DNA from: Luxibacter massiliensis
GTDB lineage: Bacteria; Bacillota; Clostridia; Lachnospirales; Lachnospiraceae
NCBI RefSeq assembly: GCF_900604355.1
Contig: NZ_UWOE01000002.1
Location: 287,900 to 351,899 of the forward strand
Reading direction: 5' to 3'
DNA length: 64,000 bases
Shown here in pieces: positions 16,740 through 25,022 of this stretch; the first letter of the stretch is position 1, and every line of letters starts with the position of its first letter. The position numbers and the translations under genes are program-made. The notes beneath the pieces were generated by a model. The model did no database searches and was not told the origin of the DNA. It worked only from the letters and a program-made list of their open reading frames with translations.

Positions 16740-17285
16740 ATGGCAAAAAATAGTTTAGTAGTCTGTTACTCATGGGGCGGGAATACAAAGGCGGTTGCAG
16801 AGTACATTGCAGACAAGATTGGAGCAGATCTTCTGGAATTAAAAGTGAAGAATCTGTATCCGGCTGATTATGATGCCTGTGTCAGTCAAGTTGGGCGAGA
16901 CGGCAAAAGCTATGAGCCGGAGTTGTCTATACAGATTCCAGACCTTGCGGCATACGATGTGGTTTTCGCAGGCAGTCCCTGCTGGTGGGGAACAATTGCT
17001 AATCCTATGCGGACGTTTCTGCGTCAGAACGATTTTGCAGGAAAGACGGTAATTCCGTTTATGACTCACGGAACTAGTGGACTTCATGTGCAGGATGTGA
17101 AAAAGCTTTGTCCGGATTCTTACGTGCTGCGGGGCTGCGGTATATTCAATCAATATCAGGTATCTACTAAAATCAACACCCCCGCAAACATGGGAAATTA
17201 CAAAACAGAGATTGACAGATGGCTGAAAGAACTTCGGCCCGTTTTGTCAGCAAAGGGAGCTGAAAAGTCTTATGGATCAGTATGA
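16740..17285 (+). CDS. Flavodoxin
   Basis: 181 residues. The FMN phosphate loop is SWGGNTKAVAEYIADKI, with the later GSPCWWGTIANPMRTFL and PFMTHGTSG segments. It is a soluble one-electron carrier. CAGGAGG precedes the ATG. The last residues (AEKSYGSV) run into the sequence of the next, 5'-truncated gene, so the natural end may have been lost and replaced at a deletion junction. Confidence 0.88.
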   Translation: MAKNSLVVCYSWGGNTKAVAEYIADKIGADLLELKVKNLYPADYDACVSQVGRDGKSYEPELSIQIPDLAAYDVVFAGSPCWWGTIANPMRTFLRQNDFAGKTVIPFMTHGTSGLHVQDVKKLCPDSYVLRGCGIFNQYQVSTKINTPANMGNYKTEIDRWLKELRPVLSAKGAEKSYGSV

Positions 17286-17607
17286 TGTAAAGCTGGAAGC
17301 ATACTATCCTCTCGGCCATGGGAATCTGGAGCTTTTAGGGAATCCTGTTATTGCTGGACTGGCAGAAAAATATCAGAAAAATCCGGGACAGATTATCCTG
17401 CGGTTTGAGATTCAGGAAGGTTGGATTGTCCTTCCAAAATCTACAAATCCGGAGCGAATTGCCGGGAACATTAATATTTTTGACTTTGCACTGTCAGAAG
17501 ATGAGATGGAGCGGCTGCGCGGTCTGGATACAGGGAAAGGCTCTCACGATCCGGAGGAACCGGGAAAAGCAGAATGGCTGCTTGAAAACTTTAAGGTACA
17601 CGACTAA
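17272..17607 (+). pseudogene. Aldo/keto reductase, C-terminal third only
   Basis: The frame gives DVKLEAYYPLGHGN, then KYQKNPGQIILRFEIQEGW and VLPKSTNPERIAGNINIFDF, followed by LSEDEMERLRGLDTG, the C-terminal part of NADPH-dependent aldo/keto reductases. The family is about 280 residues, only 111 remain, and the catalytic Tyr and Lys region is absent. It overlaps the flavodoxin end. Non-functional unless it folds as a fragment. Confidence 0.8.
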
Positions 17608-17631
17608 ATAGAATAACAGGGAGGAATCAAT

Positions 17632-17822
17632 ATGCCGCATATTCAAGTAGAGATCGGAATGGCAACAAGGGAACAAAAGGAGAAGCTGATCCAGGCACTT
17701 ACAAAATCGGCAAGTGAGGTTCTTGGCGTAAATGAATCTTCTTTTTATGTCCTGATCAAAGAAAACAGCCTAGATAATTGGGGTGTGGGGGGAAAATGCT
17801 GAGTGAAGCATTAAAAAAATAA
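17632..17822 (+). pseudogene. 4-oxalocrotonate tautomerase family, frameshifted near the end
   Basis: Starts MPHIQVEIGMATREQKEKL after GGGAGG, with the catalytic Pro at position 2. The first frame ends at TGA 17800-17802 after GVGGKC. The expected tail, MLSEALKK-stop, is in the neighbouring frame at 17796-17822. A one-base loss in the run GGGGGGAAAA (17787-17796) explains this. The 56-residue product keeps the active site and may still work. Confidence 0.75.
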
Positions 17823-17837
17823 AAACAGGACTTGAAA

Positions 17838-17857
17838 ATAAGTGAATAATCATTTAT
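17838..17857. promoter_or_regulatory. Candidate TetR operator upstream of tetR
   Basis: ATAAGTGAATAATCATTTAT is a near-perfect 20-bp palindrome of the form ATAAnnGA-N4-TCnnTTAT. The same form is found at 18509 upstream of the PNPOx-like gene. Its place 22 bases before the tetR start fits autorepression. Confidence 0.6.
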
Positions 17858-17879
17858 TATAAAGTCCGGAGGTGAGACG

Positions 17880-18446
17880 ATGAGACGAAGAGATGATGAA
17901 AAGGAACAGCGTATCAAAGAAGCTGTCATAGAGGTGGTGCTGGCAGAAGGCTTTGGCGGTGCGTCCATTTCTAAAATTGCAAGGTGTGCAGGTGTCTCGC
18001 CCGCTACGGTGTACATTTACCACGAGAATAAAGAAAGTATGCTTCAGGCGATTTACTTGGAATGTGCCGAGGAGATGTATGGTGCCCTGCTGTCAAGCGT
18101 ACAGGGAAAGCAGAATGGTCATCAGATTATTGAAAACCTGATTATGAGTTACTTTCAATTTGTCATGGAACATGAAAAGCTGTCCAGCTTTGTGGAGCAG
18201 TTTGCAAGTAGTCCGGCCTTGACCCACAACTGTTCGGAGGTCAAGGGTTTTACCAAAATGATGGAACTTGTGGAGAAATGGCAGGAGGAACATATCTTCC
18301 GTCCGTATAACACAATCAATGTATATGCCTTGCTGTTTCATCCAGTAAAGATGCTGGCGGCAGGTGCGATTTCTTATCATGCAGATGCAACGGAGCTTTT
18401 GAAAGAACTGATTCAGATTACACAGGCAGCGCTATTGGTAGAGTAG
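17880..18446 (+). CDS. TetR/AcrR-family transcriptional regulator
   Basis: 188 residues. The N-terminal helix-turn-helix is standard (IKEAVIEVVLAEGFGGASIS, then KIARCAGVSPATVYIYHENK). The rest is the ligand-binding helical domain. GGAGGTGAGACG precedes the ATG. Paired operators before its own gene and before the following operon suggest that it represses itself and the PNPOx/FMN reductase/SDR genes, probably until a toxic or redox-active compound binds. Confidence 0.92.
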   Translation: MRRRDDEKEQRIKEAVIEVVLAEGFGGASISKIARCAGVSPATVYIYHENKESMLQAIYLECAEEMYGALLSSVQGKQNGHQIIENLIMSYFQFVMEHEKLSSFVEQFASSPALTHNCSEVKGFTKMMELVEKWQEEHIFRPYNTINVYALLFHPVKMLAAGAISYHADATELLKELIQITQAALLVE

Positions 18447-18497
18447 ATATATGCGGGAATTTGTCCGATATTTATAGAGGACAAACCCGCATATATT
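18447..18497 (+). terminator. Long hairpin after tetR
   Basis: ATATATGCGGGAATTTGTCC at 18447-18466 pairs with GGACAAACCCGCATATAT at 18479-18496, with a two-base bulge. An A-rich stretch follows. It separates tetR from the next operon. Confidence 0.6.
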
Positions 18498-18508
18498 TAA
18501 AAAAATTA

Positions 18509-18528
18509 ATAAACGATTATTCGTTTAT
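18509..18528. promoter_or_regulatory. Candidate TetR operator upstream of the redox operon
   Basis: ATAAACGATTATTCGTTTAT is a 20-bp inverted repeat with 8-base arms and a TTAT centre, 26 bases before the next start codon. It matches the form of the site before tetR. Confidence 0.65.
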
Positions 18529-18553
18529 AAAATAAATATCAGGAGGAACTTTT

Positions 18554-18973
18554 ATGAACAGAGCAGAAGTTTTGAAAAACTTCAGAAACGCAGGTACTTT
18601 TTATCTGACTACGGTGGATGAGGAACACAAGCCTAAGGCACGTCCTTACGGATTTCTTATGGACTACGATGGGAAGCTGTGCTTTACTACCAATGAAAAT
18701 AAGTCCACCTACAAGCAGCTTATGGGAAATCCTTATGTGGAGCTTGTGGCTATGACAAATCAGTTTGGCTGGCTGCGTGTCAGCGGCAAAGCGGTCAAGT
18801 TCACAACGGGGGATGCTTGCGCCAGAGCACTTTCCGAAATGCCGATGCTTGCGCAGAATTATGCTGTCTATGGCGGCAAATTTGATGTGTTCGCATTGAA
18901 GGAAGCAGTCGCAGATTATTACACATTTAGCAAAACAGGCGAGATTATCAAGCAATCAGAATATCTGGACTGA
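18554..18973 (+). CDS. Pyridoxamine 5'-phosphate oxidase-like flavin protein
   Basis: 139 residues with the split-barrel start AGTFYLTTVDEEHKPKARPYGF and STYKQLMGNPYVELVAM. The family binds FMN or F420 and reduces small oxidised compounds. CAGGAGG lies before the ATG. It is the first gene after the candidate TetR operator and is followed closely by an FMN reductase and an SDR. Confidence 0.88.
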   Translation: MNRAEVLKNFRNAGTFYLTTVDEEHKPKARPYGFLMDYDGKLCFTTNENKSTYKQLMGNPYVELVAMTNQFGWLRVSGKAVKFTTGDACARALSEMPMLAQNYAVYGGKFDVFALKEAVADYYTFSKTGEIIKQSEYLD

Positions 18974-19011
18974 ATTGATAAATCAAAATTAAATTTTAGG
19001 AGGAATATCAA

Positions 19012-19557
19012 ATGTCAAAGAAAGTTGTTGTACTAAACGGAAGTCCCGTAGCAGGAGGGTGTTCCGAAACATTGTCTGATTATCTGATCCAAGGCGTTCA
19101 GGAGAATGGCAATACAGCCGTAAAAATGAACCTTAGTAAAATGAATCTACATCCGTGTATCGGCTGTAATGGCTGTAAGATGGGCAAAGGGAATCCTTGT
19201 GTCCAGAATGACGATATGACAGAGGTTTACCAGGTAATCCAGAGGGCAGATGTCATTGTATGGGCATCCCCCCTTTACTGGATGCAGTTCAGCGCACAGA
19301 TCAAGATGGTAATGGACCGGCTCTATGCACTGTCTCCGGAGAGCATTGCGAATAAACAGGTGGCTCTTCTTGCGGCAGCAGCAAGTCCGGCAGAGGCCAT
19401 TGAGAATACGCTGCTTCCGTATTATCAGATGTGCTTTGGGCAGAGCTTGGGATGGAAGGATGCGGGAAGTGTGCTGGCAGGCGGTGTGTTTGGCCCTGGG
19501 GATGTGGAAAAGACCCCCTATGCACAGCAGGCCTATGAACTTGGAAAATCTTTATAA
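19012..19557 (+). CDS. NADPH-dependent FMN reductase / flavodoxin-fold protein
   Basis: 181 residues. NGSPVAGGCSETLSDYLIQG binds the FMN phosphate; CIGCNGC-KMGKGNPC is a Cys-rich loop typical of the iron-sulfur-flavoprotein-like group; ASPLYWMQFSAQIKMVMDR is the second FMN contact. TAGGAGGAA precedes the ATG. Second gene of the TetR-linked operon. Confidence 0.88.
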   Translation: MSKKVVVLNGSPVAGGCSETLSDYLIQGVQENGNTAVKMNLSKMNLHPCIGCNGCKMGKGNPCVQNDDMTEVYQVIQRADVIVWASPLYWMQFSAQIKMVMDRLYALSPESIANKQVALLAAAASPAEAIENTLLPYYQMCFGQSLGWKDAGSVLAGGVFGPGDVEKTPYAQQAYELGKSL

Positions 19558-19575
19558 ACAGAGGAGGAAAATATC

Positions 19576-20301
19576 ATGCAGATTGTATTGATTACAGGCT
19601 CCGGACGAAAAGGCGGTCTGGGATATGAAACAGCAAAGCAGCTTGGAGAAAAGGGTTGTCATGTGATTCTGACAGCGAGAAAAACAGAGGCGGAACTTGC
19701 CGTCCATACAGAGGAATTGGCCCGCAAAGGGATTTCGGCATCCTATGTGCCCATGGACATTACCAGCGAAGAAAGTGTAAAAAATGCTGCTGCGTCTATT
19801 GAGAAAGAGTTTGGCAGAGTAGATGTTCTGATTAACAATGCGGCAGTCATGCAGGCAGGCGATCCGGTGGAAACACAGGATATTCAACAGATTCGTCAGG
19901 TGTTTGAAACTAATGTGATCGGTACATGGAATGTGACACAGAAGTTTATTCCCCTTTTGAAGAAGTCGGAGCATGGCAGGGTTGTCAATGTTTCCAGCGG
20001 CGCAGGTTCTTACAGAGATCCACAGTATGGCTTCTTAGATGGTGCAATGGGCATTCCCTGCTCCGGTTATGGAATTTCTAAGCTGGCCGTCAACGGACTA
20101 ACCCTTAAAACAGCAAAAGAGCTGGAGAAGGATCACATTCTGGTAAATGCAGTATGCCCGGATATTACGGATACGTTTGGCAGCGGAATGTTTGGCCGAC
20201 CAGTGGAGGTCAGTGCAAAGAGTGTGATCTGGGCGGCAACCTTACCGGATGATGGCCCGACAGGTGGATTTTTCCGTGATGGTAAGGAACTGCCCTGGTA
20301 A
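19576..20301 (+). CDS. Short-chain dehydrogenase/reductase
   Basis: 241 residues. The nucleotide site is TGSGRKGGLGYETAKQL, an extended form of TGxxxGIG. DVLINNAAV, VNVSSGAG and the catalytic Tyr and Lys of YGISK are present. It is an NAD(P)H-dependent carbonyl reductase of unknown substrate. GAGGAGG precedes the start 18 bases after the FMN reductase stop. Confidence 0.92.
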   Translation: MQIVLITGSGRKGGLGYETAKQLGEKGCHVILTARKTEAELAVHTEELARKGISASYVPMDITSEESVKNAAASIEKEFGRVDVLINNAAVMQAGDPVETQDIQQIRQVFETNVIGTWNVTQKFIPLLKKSEHGRVVNVSSGAGSYRDPQYGFLDGAMGIPCSGYGISKLAVNGLTLKTAKELEKDHILVNAVCPDITDTFGSGMFGRPVEVSAKSVIWAATLPDDGPTGGFFRDGKELPW

Positions 20302-20544
20302 TAACTGTCCCTGATGATACCAGGAGAAATGAAAAAACGCTAAGAAAGTAGAAAGAAGGCCATTAGCAAGGAAAAACCGCAAACCGGATACAGAAATGCA
20401 GGAAACGGGGTTTTATTCCAACGAACTGCTTTTTTCGGTCAACAGCATCGTTAACGTCAGGGATGGCACTGTTTTTACCGCTTATAGAAGAATGCAACCG
20501 TCTGATAGAAATAGATTCTGTCCGGGAATATAGTCTTTTATTTA
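20302..20544. other. Degenerate stretch before the lon remnant
   Basis: Short open pieces only, for example 20465-20602 reading PLIEECNRLIEIDSVREYSL. They are in different frames and may be the eroded 5' part of the lon pseudogene, but I cannot identify them with certainty. Confidence 0.3.
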
Positions 20545-21217
20545 TTGACTATCTGTTTCGCCAGAGAGATTCTAAACGCACGCCATTACGGGATGGATAG
20601 GGTGAAAGACTGCATTGACCAATACCTGGCGGTTATGCAGCATACAAATGAGAACAAAGGCTCTGCCCTCTTACTGATTGGTGCTCCAGGAACCGGACAG
20701 ATCATCCTGACCGGGCAGATTGGAGATGTGATGAAGGGATCCGCATGTATTTCATTGAGCCTGCTGAAATCAAGACTGCCGATGAACGCTGTGAATTTCA
20801 AAGAAAAGGATATTCACATCCATGTTCCTTCTGGCGCTACGCCTAAGGACGGGCCTTCTGCTGGCATCACGCTGTTTACAGCACTGGTTTCGCTGATCAC
20901 AGGAAAAAAGGTAGATTCCAGACTGGCTATGACAGGTGAAATTACCCTGCGGGGCGAAGCCACAACAACCAGCGGTCTGAAAGAAAAAGCTCTATGGCGA
21001 ACAGTGGGTTGGGATTACCAAGGTTCCGATTCCAAAAGACAATACAAGTGATCTGAAAGGTGTTTCTGAGGAGATCAAAAGCCAGCTGACTATCATTCCC
21101 ATCAGCACGATTGAGGATGTTTTGAAGGAAATGCTGGGAATTCAGCTGCCAAGAATAGAGCAGGTGATTTGGAGCGGCGCAACATTCGGAACACCAATGA
21201 CAAATATACCAGGATGA
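20545..21217 (+). pseudogene. Lon protease, internally deleted and frameshifted
   Basis: The frame joins RHYGMDRVKDCIDQYLAV and LLIGAPGTG (start of the AAA domain, Walker A cut short) directly to ILTGQIGDVMKGSA, HVPSGATPKDGPSAGITLFT and AMTGEITLRGE from the Lon protease domain. The catalytic Ser is still present in DGPSAG. After LKEKAL the reading shifts and the tail SDLKGVSEEIKSQLTIIPIS is in another frame, ending at 21215-21217. About 250 residues of the ATPase are missing. Confidence 0.85.
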
Positions 21218-21419
21218 TTGTGGAAGGAGATAGAATAATGGAGCAGGAAATCTTTAAAATTAAATGGCAAACGTTTGCATCCATGTTATACTGAAATCAT
21301 CATACAGAGCAGAGGTTGAAATTTATACCCATTCGGGCATTCCGTAATATATGTCCTTGGGACAGGCGGACTTCGTCCAACAAGGTATGGGGATACTGCT
21401 TCATCGAAAATGTTTAGGC
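21218..21419. other. Gap with one copy of the dispersed repeat
   Basis: No gene. The copy of the CATCCCTTAATACA-type repeat (entry at 21325) fills its centre. Flanks are too eroded to read. Confidence 0.4.
21325..21388 (+). repeat. Dispersed repeat, copy A (diverged)
   Basis: Matches the units at 24595 and 43112: ATACCCATTCGGGCATTCCG, then TAATATATGTCCTTGG and GACTTCGTCCAACAAGGTAT. Changes are spread along its length, so it is the oldest copy in the window. Confidence 0.7.
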
Positions 21420-21729
21420 TTTTTTTGCCATTATATACAGATACTATCAAGGCAATTCTGATTGATTTTCTGGAAAGTGGAAAATCGGATGGAGTAGAGG
21501 GGTTCCAGTGGACTTATGGAAAAAAGCAAACCAGACCATTGCATTGTTGGAGCATTTACGGTGTGTAAAAATAAATCTTGTAGGAACCGGCTAAGGAGCT
21601 TGGACGGCAAGCAATGCTGCTTTGGAACATCCGGATTTGGTTGGGCGGATTGTTGCGGATAGTTTTGATGACAGGACGCTGGCAGACTGGCGGTTGTCCA
21701 TACTTTTCTACAGGAGAAGGTGAAAGTAG
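21420..21729 (+). pseudogene. Alpha/beta hydrolase remnant
   Basis: Pieces read KKANQTIALLEHLRCVKINL, VGTG-stop-GAWTASNAAL and EHPDLVGRIVADSFDDRTLA in two frames. This is the region around the nucleophile of an alpha/beta hydrolase (VGTSGGA usually); here the Ser site is destroyed by a stop and a shift. Both ends are lost. Confidence 0.55.
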
Positions 21730-21858
21730 ATGACAATGATTAAAGAAATACGCTGTGATTTACGGGAAATTCCGGGAGTAGGCAAGAATATAGAGCAGGA
21801 TTTGCGAAATATTGGAATTCGGACGATTGAAGATTTAAAGGGAAGGGAGCGGAAATGA
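21730..21858 (+). CDS. Truncated Cdd1-like helix-hairpin-helix protein, 42 aa
   Basis: Reads CDLREIPGVGKNIEQDLRNI and GIRTIEDLKGRERK. This is the helix-hairpin-helix start of the pathogenicity-locus Cdd1 family, which is usually about 90 residues or more. The stop TGA overlaps the ATG of the acetyltransferase (ATGA), so the short frame may now serve mainly for translational coupling. Confidence 0.6.
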   Translation: MTMIKEIRCDLREIPGVGKNIEQDLRNIGIRTIEDLKGRERK

Positions 21859-22289
21859 TACGATTTGTAGAGCAAGGAGATATGGGACAAGTACTGTCTA
21901 TGATGGAAGAGGTAAAAGCGGATTTTGCTGGATATCAGGAAACAGAGTTTTTGGAAGCATTGGAGAATGCGATACGGAATAAAGAAGCATTTTTGGAGGA
22001 AAAGCAGGGAAAACTGGCAGGGATAATTAGCTTTTCCTATGAAGAAAAGGAGATTACCTTTTTGGCAGTACGGCCGGAGTTTCGTCAGTGTGGAATTGGA
22101 AGAGAATTAGTTGCGCGGGTAAAAAGCTGTTTTCCCAGTGGGGCGGAACTTTCGGTTATTACTTTCCGGGCGGGAGATGAGAAGGGGATCGCGGCACACC
22201 GCTGCTATCATGCCTGTGGATTTGAGGCTGGCGAGGAATTGACCGTTTTCGATTATCCATGCCAGAGGATGAAAGTGATGATTCCTTAA
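21855..22289 (+). CDS. GNAT-family N-acetyltransferase
   Basis: 144 residues. The acetyl-CoA motif is LAVRPEFRQCGIGRELVARV (V-x-x-Q/R-G-x-G/A form). RCYHACGFEAGEELTVFDYP is the usual C-terminal part. Substrate unknown. Overlaps the truncated Cdd1-like frame by 4 bases. Confidence 0.88.
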   Translation: MIRFVEQGDMGQVLSMMEEVKADFAGYQETEFLEALENAIRNKEAFLEEKQGKLAGIISFSYEEKEITFLAVRPEFRQCGIGRELVARVKSCFPSGAELSVITFRAGDEKGIAAHRCYHACGFEAGEELTVFDYPCQRMKVMIP

Positions 22290-22335
22290 GACCGCAATTA
22301 TCCGACTGGTATTAGTTGTGAGGAGTGTGAAGGAA

Positions 22336-22857
22336 ATGAATGGTTTGATTCTGCTGATACCATTTTTTCTAATCAGATTTGGGTTACTGTGGTGTAGGGA
22401 CAGGGAGTCAGTCCGGCGTGCAGCTCACTTTGCTCCAATGATTGGAAATGAAATGGCGGCATATTGGCTTTATCAAATTTCTAATGCGGCAATAGTTATT
22501 TATCTGTGTTTTTTAAAAGTACGGATAGAATTTTCAGGTTTATTTTTGGCTGGAACAGTATGTTATCTGTTGGGGTTGCTGCTGTGTGCAGTCTCTATTA
22601 TTGGGTTTTCATCCCCTTCCCCCGAGGGTCTGAACACGAAAGGAATTTATGGATTTTCCCGCCATCCTATGTATGTGTCGTATTTTATATACCTTATGGG
22701 GTGTGCGTTTCTGACAGAATCATGGATTTTTGGAGGGATTATTTTGGTGTTTCAGATATCCTCTCATTGGATTGTCCTTGCAGAAGAGAGAGAATGCGAG
22801 AAACGGTTTGGTGAGCATTATAGGCAATATAGGCAAGAAGTAAGAAGATATATTTAA
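22336..22857 (+). CDS. Isoprenylcysteine carboxyl methyltransferase (ICMT)-like membrane protein
   Basis: 173 residues from ATG 22336 (AGGAG 10 bases upstream); GTG 22318 has no ribosome site. About five helices, then the conserved GIYGFSRHPMYVSYFIYLMG and the Glu-rich end (VLAEERECEKRFGEHYRQYR), the SAM-binding signature of ICMT/NnrU-like methyltransferases. Substrate in bacteria unknown. Same direction as its neighbours. Confidence 0.85.
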   Translation: MNGLILLIPFFLIRFGLLWCRDRESVRRAAHFAPMIGNEMAAYWLYQISNAAIVIYLCFLKVRIEFSGLFLAGTVCYLLGLLLCAVSIIGFSSPSPEGLNTKGIYGFSRHPMYVSYFIYLMGCAFLTESWIFGGIILVFQISSHWIVLAEERECEKRFGEHYRQYRQEVRRYI

Positions 22858-22897
22858 AGGAGAATGAAATCTTGGTGTCTTTATTTGGAGGCTGCAG

Positions 22898-23365
22898 ATG
22901 TTTCAATCAACTATAGAGTTAAAGCGGACAGAGGATTCAGCTATGGTAGCAAAAATTGCAGAAAAAACTGTACGGGCCATCTATCCTCAGTATTATCCGG
23001 CGGGAGCCGTGGAGTTTTTTGTAGAGCTGCATAGTGAGATGCAAATTGAAAAAGTAAAGCGTAAGGAAGATATCTATCTTGTGTTGGCACAAGGAAAGAT
23101 TGTAGGGACAGGGAGTATCAGGAAAAACGAAATCTGCAGATTATTTATTCTTCCTGAGTATCAGGGCGAGGGATATGGCAGCAGGCTAATGGATGTATTG
23201 GAAAAACTAATTTTAGAAAAACATTCCAAGGTTCATGTGGATGCTTCTTTTCCTGCGGAAAGTATGTACTTCAAAAGAGGATATGAAATAATTGCCTTTG
23301 AGAAAATCGAAACAGAAAACGGAGATTATCTTTGTTACCATACTATGGAGAAAATTGGATTATGA
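22898..23365 (+). CDS. GNAT-family N-acetyltransferase
   Basis: 155 residues with CRLFILPEYQGEGYGSRLMD as the acetyl-CoA loop and DASFPAESMYFKRGYEI near the end. Its stop overlaps the next start (ATGA at 23362), so the two genes are translationally coupled. Confidence 0.88.
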   Translation: MFQSTIELKRTEDSAMVAKIAEKTVRAIYPQYYPAGAVEFFVELHSEMQIEKVKRKEDIYLVLAQGKIVGTGSIRKNEICRLFILPEYQGEGYGSRLMDVLEKLILEKHSKVHVDASFPAESMYFKRGYEIIAFEKIETENGDYLCYHTMEKIGL

Positions 23366-23922
23366 AAAATTTTATCAGAGAAGACCAATTATTCTCTCTC
23401 TGTGGTTTGAATTGCGCATTATGTTCCATGCACTTGGGCGGACATTGCCCGGGCTGCGGGGGCGGAGTGGGAAACCAACCTTGTAAAATAGCAAAATGCA
23501 GTCTGGACCATGGAAAAATAGCATATTGCAATCAGTGTAGGAGCTTTCCCTGTGAAAAGTATCCACAGGAAGATAAATATGATTCCTTTATTACACACCG
23601 AAACAGATACCGTGATTTTGAGAAGTTGAAAAAAATTGGTGTAAATGCATACCAGAAGGAACAGAGTGAAAAAGCTGGTATTCTAAATGATTTGCTTAAG
23701 AATTATAATGATGGAAGAAAGAAAACGTTTTTTTGTCTCGCAGTGAATCTCCTGGAGCTGAATGATTTACGGATCGTGGTGGAGCAGGCAAAAAAAGAGG
23801 AGACGGGGTTTTCAGTAAAAGAAAAGGCTGGTTATATGGCAGGGGTGCTTCAAAAGGTCTCCGAACAGAAGGGAATATGTTTAAAACTGAGGAAGAAGCC
23901 TGCAAAAGGCAAAGAAATGTAG
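23362..23922 (+). CDS. DUF3795 Cys-rich protein
   Basis: 186 residues from ATG 23362. The N-terminus is a zinc- or cluster-binding Cys array: CGLNCALCSMHLGGHCPGCGGG, then CKIAKCSLDHGKIAYCNQC and FPCEKY. DUF3795 has no proven function. The overlap with the acetyltransferase suggests linked roles. A second member of the family follows. Confidence 0.85.
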   Translation: MKNFIREDQLFSLCGLNCALCSMHLGGHCPGCGGGVGNQPCKIAKCSLDHGKIAYCNQCRSFPCEKYPQEDKYDSFITHRNRYRDFEKLKKIGVNAYQKEQSEKAGILNDLLKNYNDGRKKTFFCLAVNLLELNDLRIVVEQAKKEETGFSVKEKAGYMAGVLQKVSEQKGICLKLRKKPAKGKEM

Positions 23923-23935
23923 GAGGGATACAGCC

Positions 23936-24379
23936 ATGAAAATGCCGATAGAGGGAATGAATCCGGAGATGTTTGCCCCATGCGGAATGAACTGTATGGT
24001 GTGTTATAAGCACTGTTATCATAAAAAACCGTGTGCCGGCTGTAATCCGGGAGATGAAGGAAAGCCGGAGCATTGCCGGAAATGTAAAATTAAGGATTGT
24101 GCGACAGACAAAGGAGTGTCTTACTGCTACGAGTGCCTGGAATATCCCTGCAGGCAGTTAAAGTCTCTGGAGAAGAGCTACAACATCAGATATCATGCAA
24201 GCCTTCTGGAAAACAGCCTTATGGTACAGACACAGGGAGTGGAAACGTTCATGGAGAAGCAAAAAGAAAAATTTACCTGCCCAAAGTGTGGTGGGATTAT
24301 TTCGTTGCATGATGCAGAATGCAGTGAGTGTCAGTGGAAAATGCAAAAGAAGCAGGGGAGATTACAATTATTGGACTAA
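23936..24379 (+). CDS. DUF3795-like Cys-rich protein with C-terminal zinc ribbon
   Basis: 147 residues. The same N-terminal array (CGMNCMVCYKHCYHKKPCAGC, CRKCKIKDC, YCYECLEYPC) as the gene before it, plus a C-terminal ribbon CPKCGG-x10-CSEC. AGGAGGG precedes the ATG 14 bases after the previous stop. The tandem pair arose by duplication. Function unknown. Confidence 0.85.
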   Translation: MKMPIEGMNPEMFAPCGMNCMVCYKHCYHKKPCAGCNPGDEGKPEHCRKCKIKDCATDKGVSYCYECLEYPCRQLKSLEKSYNIRYHASLLENSLMVQTQGVETFMEKQKEKFTCPKCGGIISLHDAECSECQWKMQKKQGRLQLLD

Positions 24380-24560
24380 ACAGCAGGACAAGCATAATTT
24401 AGGAGCAATGGAAAAATTGTTTATAAAATATGTGAAGAAAAGGCTGGAGAATTATCTGAAAATATTAGAGAAATGAAAACAAATATAGCGTAATTGTATA
24501 AAGGAGATAAAAGATTTTAATGATTAGCACGATTTCTAAAGATATATTGGGTTGTGTACT
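24380..24560. other. Short intergenic stretch
   Basis: A 22-codon frame at 24408-24476 (MEKLFIKYVKKRLENYLKIL) follows an AGGAG and could be a small peptide or a remnant; otherwise nothing recognised. Confidence 0.25.
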
Positions 24561-24652
24561 TCATTGAACATTAGCAGTTCAATAAGTATACCCAAAGGGC
24601 ATCCCTTAATACATGCCCTTCGGACGAGTGGATTTCGTTTGATAAGGTGTAG
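24561..24652 (+). repeat. Dispersed repeat, copy B
   Basis: Contains the stem-side text ATTGAACATTAGCAGTTCAA followed by ATACCCAAAGGGCATCCCTT and the GGACGAGTGG / TTTCGTTTGATAAGG end. The order is the same as at 43083-43174. It lies against the end of the hsdS remnant. Confidence 0.8.
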
Positions 24653-24679
24653 GCATGTGGAACGGAAAGCGAATTGTTT

Positions 24680-24925
24680 TATTAAATCGAGTTCAAACCT
24701 ATCCCAGTATAAATTTGCTGTAGTGATGTACGTTAGCATCACACCTTCAGCATTAGAAGAATTCAATGCCTTTCCTGTACTATGCTCATATACTGTTCCA
24801 AGTCTAACCCATCGTCACCCTTTCGGCAAAGCAAATGGTATCTCATCTTTAATACATTTCATGCTGCCATCGGCGAACTTCTCATAATGCAAATTAGTGA
24901 TAGGAGTTATTTTTTTACCAAAACT
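24680..24925 (-). pseudogene. Type I restriction specificity subunit HsdS fragment
   Basis: On the minus strand: YEKFADGSMKCIKDEIPFAL-PKG-stop-RWVRLGTVYEHSTGKAL, then NSSNAEGVMLTYITTANLYW and DRFEL. The block DEIPF.LP.GW.WVRLG is a hallmark of HsdS target-recognition domains. An in-frame TGA stands where Trp is expected. Sequence similarity ends near the dispersed repeat. Only one partial recognition domain is left, and no hsdR or hsdM is in the window. Confidence 0.75.
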
Positions 24926-25022
24926 GATTTTTACAAATTTTCTTTTTGTGAAGTAAGTTGGCTTTAGTAATTAGAGGAACATTTAAGAAAACTTAAATAA
25001 ACTTTAAGAGAGGAGTATTCAA

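Noticed and set aside
20302..20544. A separate small gene before the lon remnant
   Set aside because: Short pieces in different frames, no ribosome site; better read as decayed sequence.
24552..24887. Plus-strand frame of 111 codons
   Set aside because: No ribosome site or family; the minus strand reads as HsdS over the same bases.
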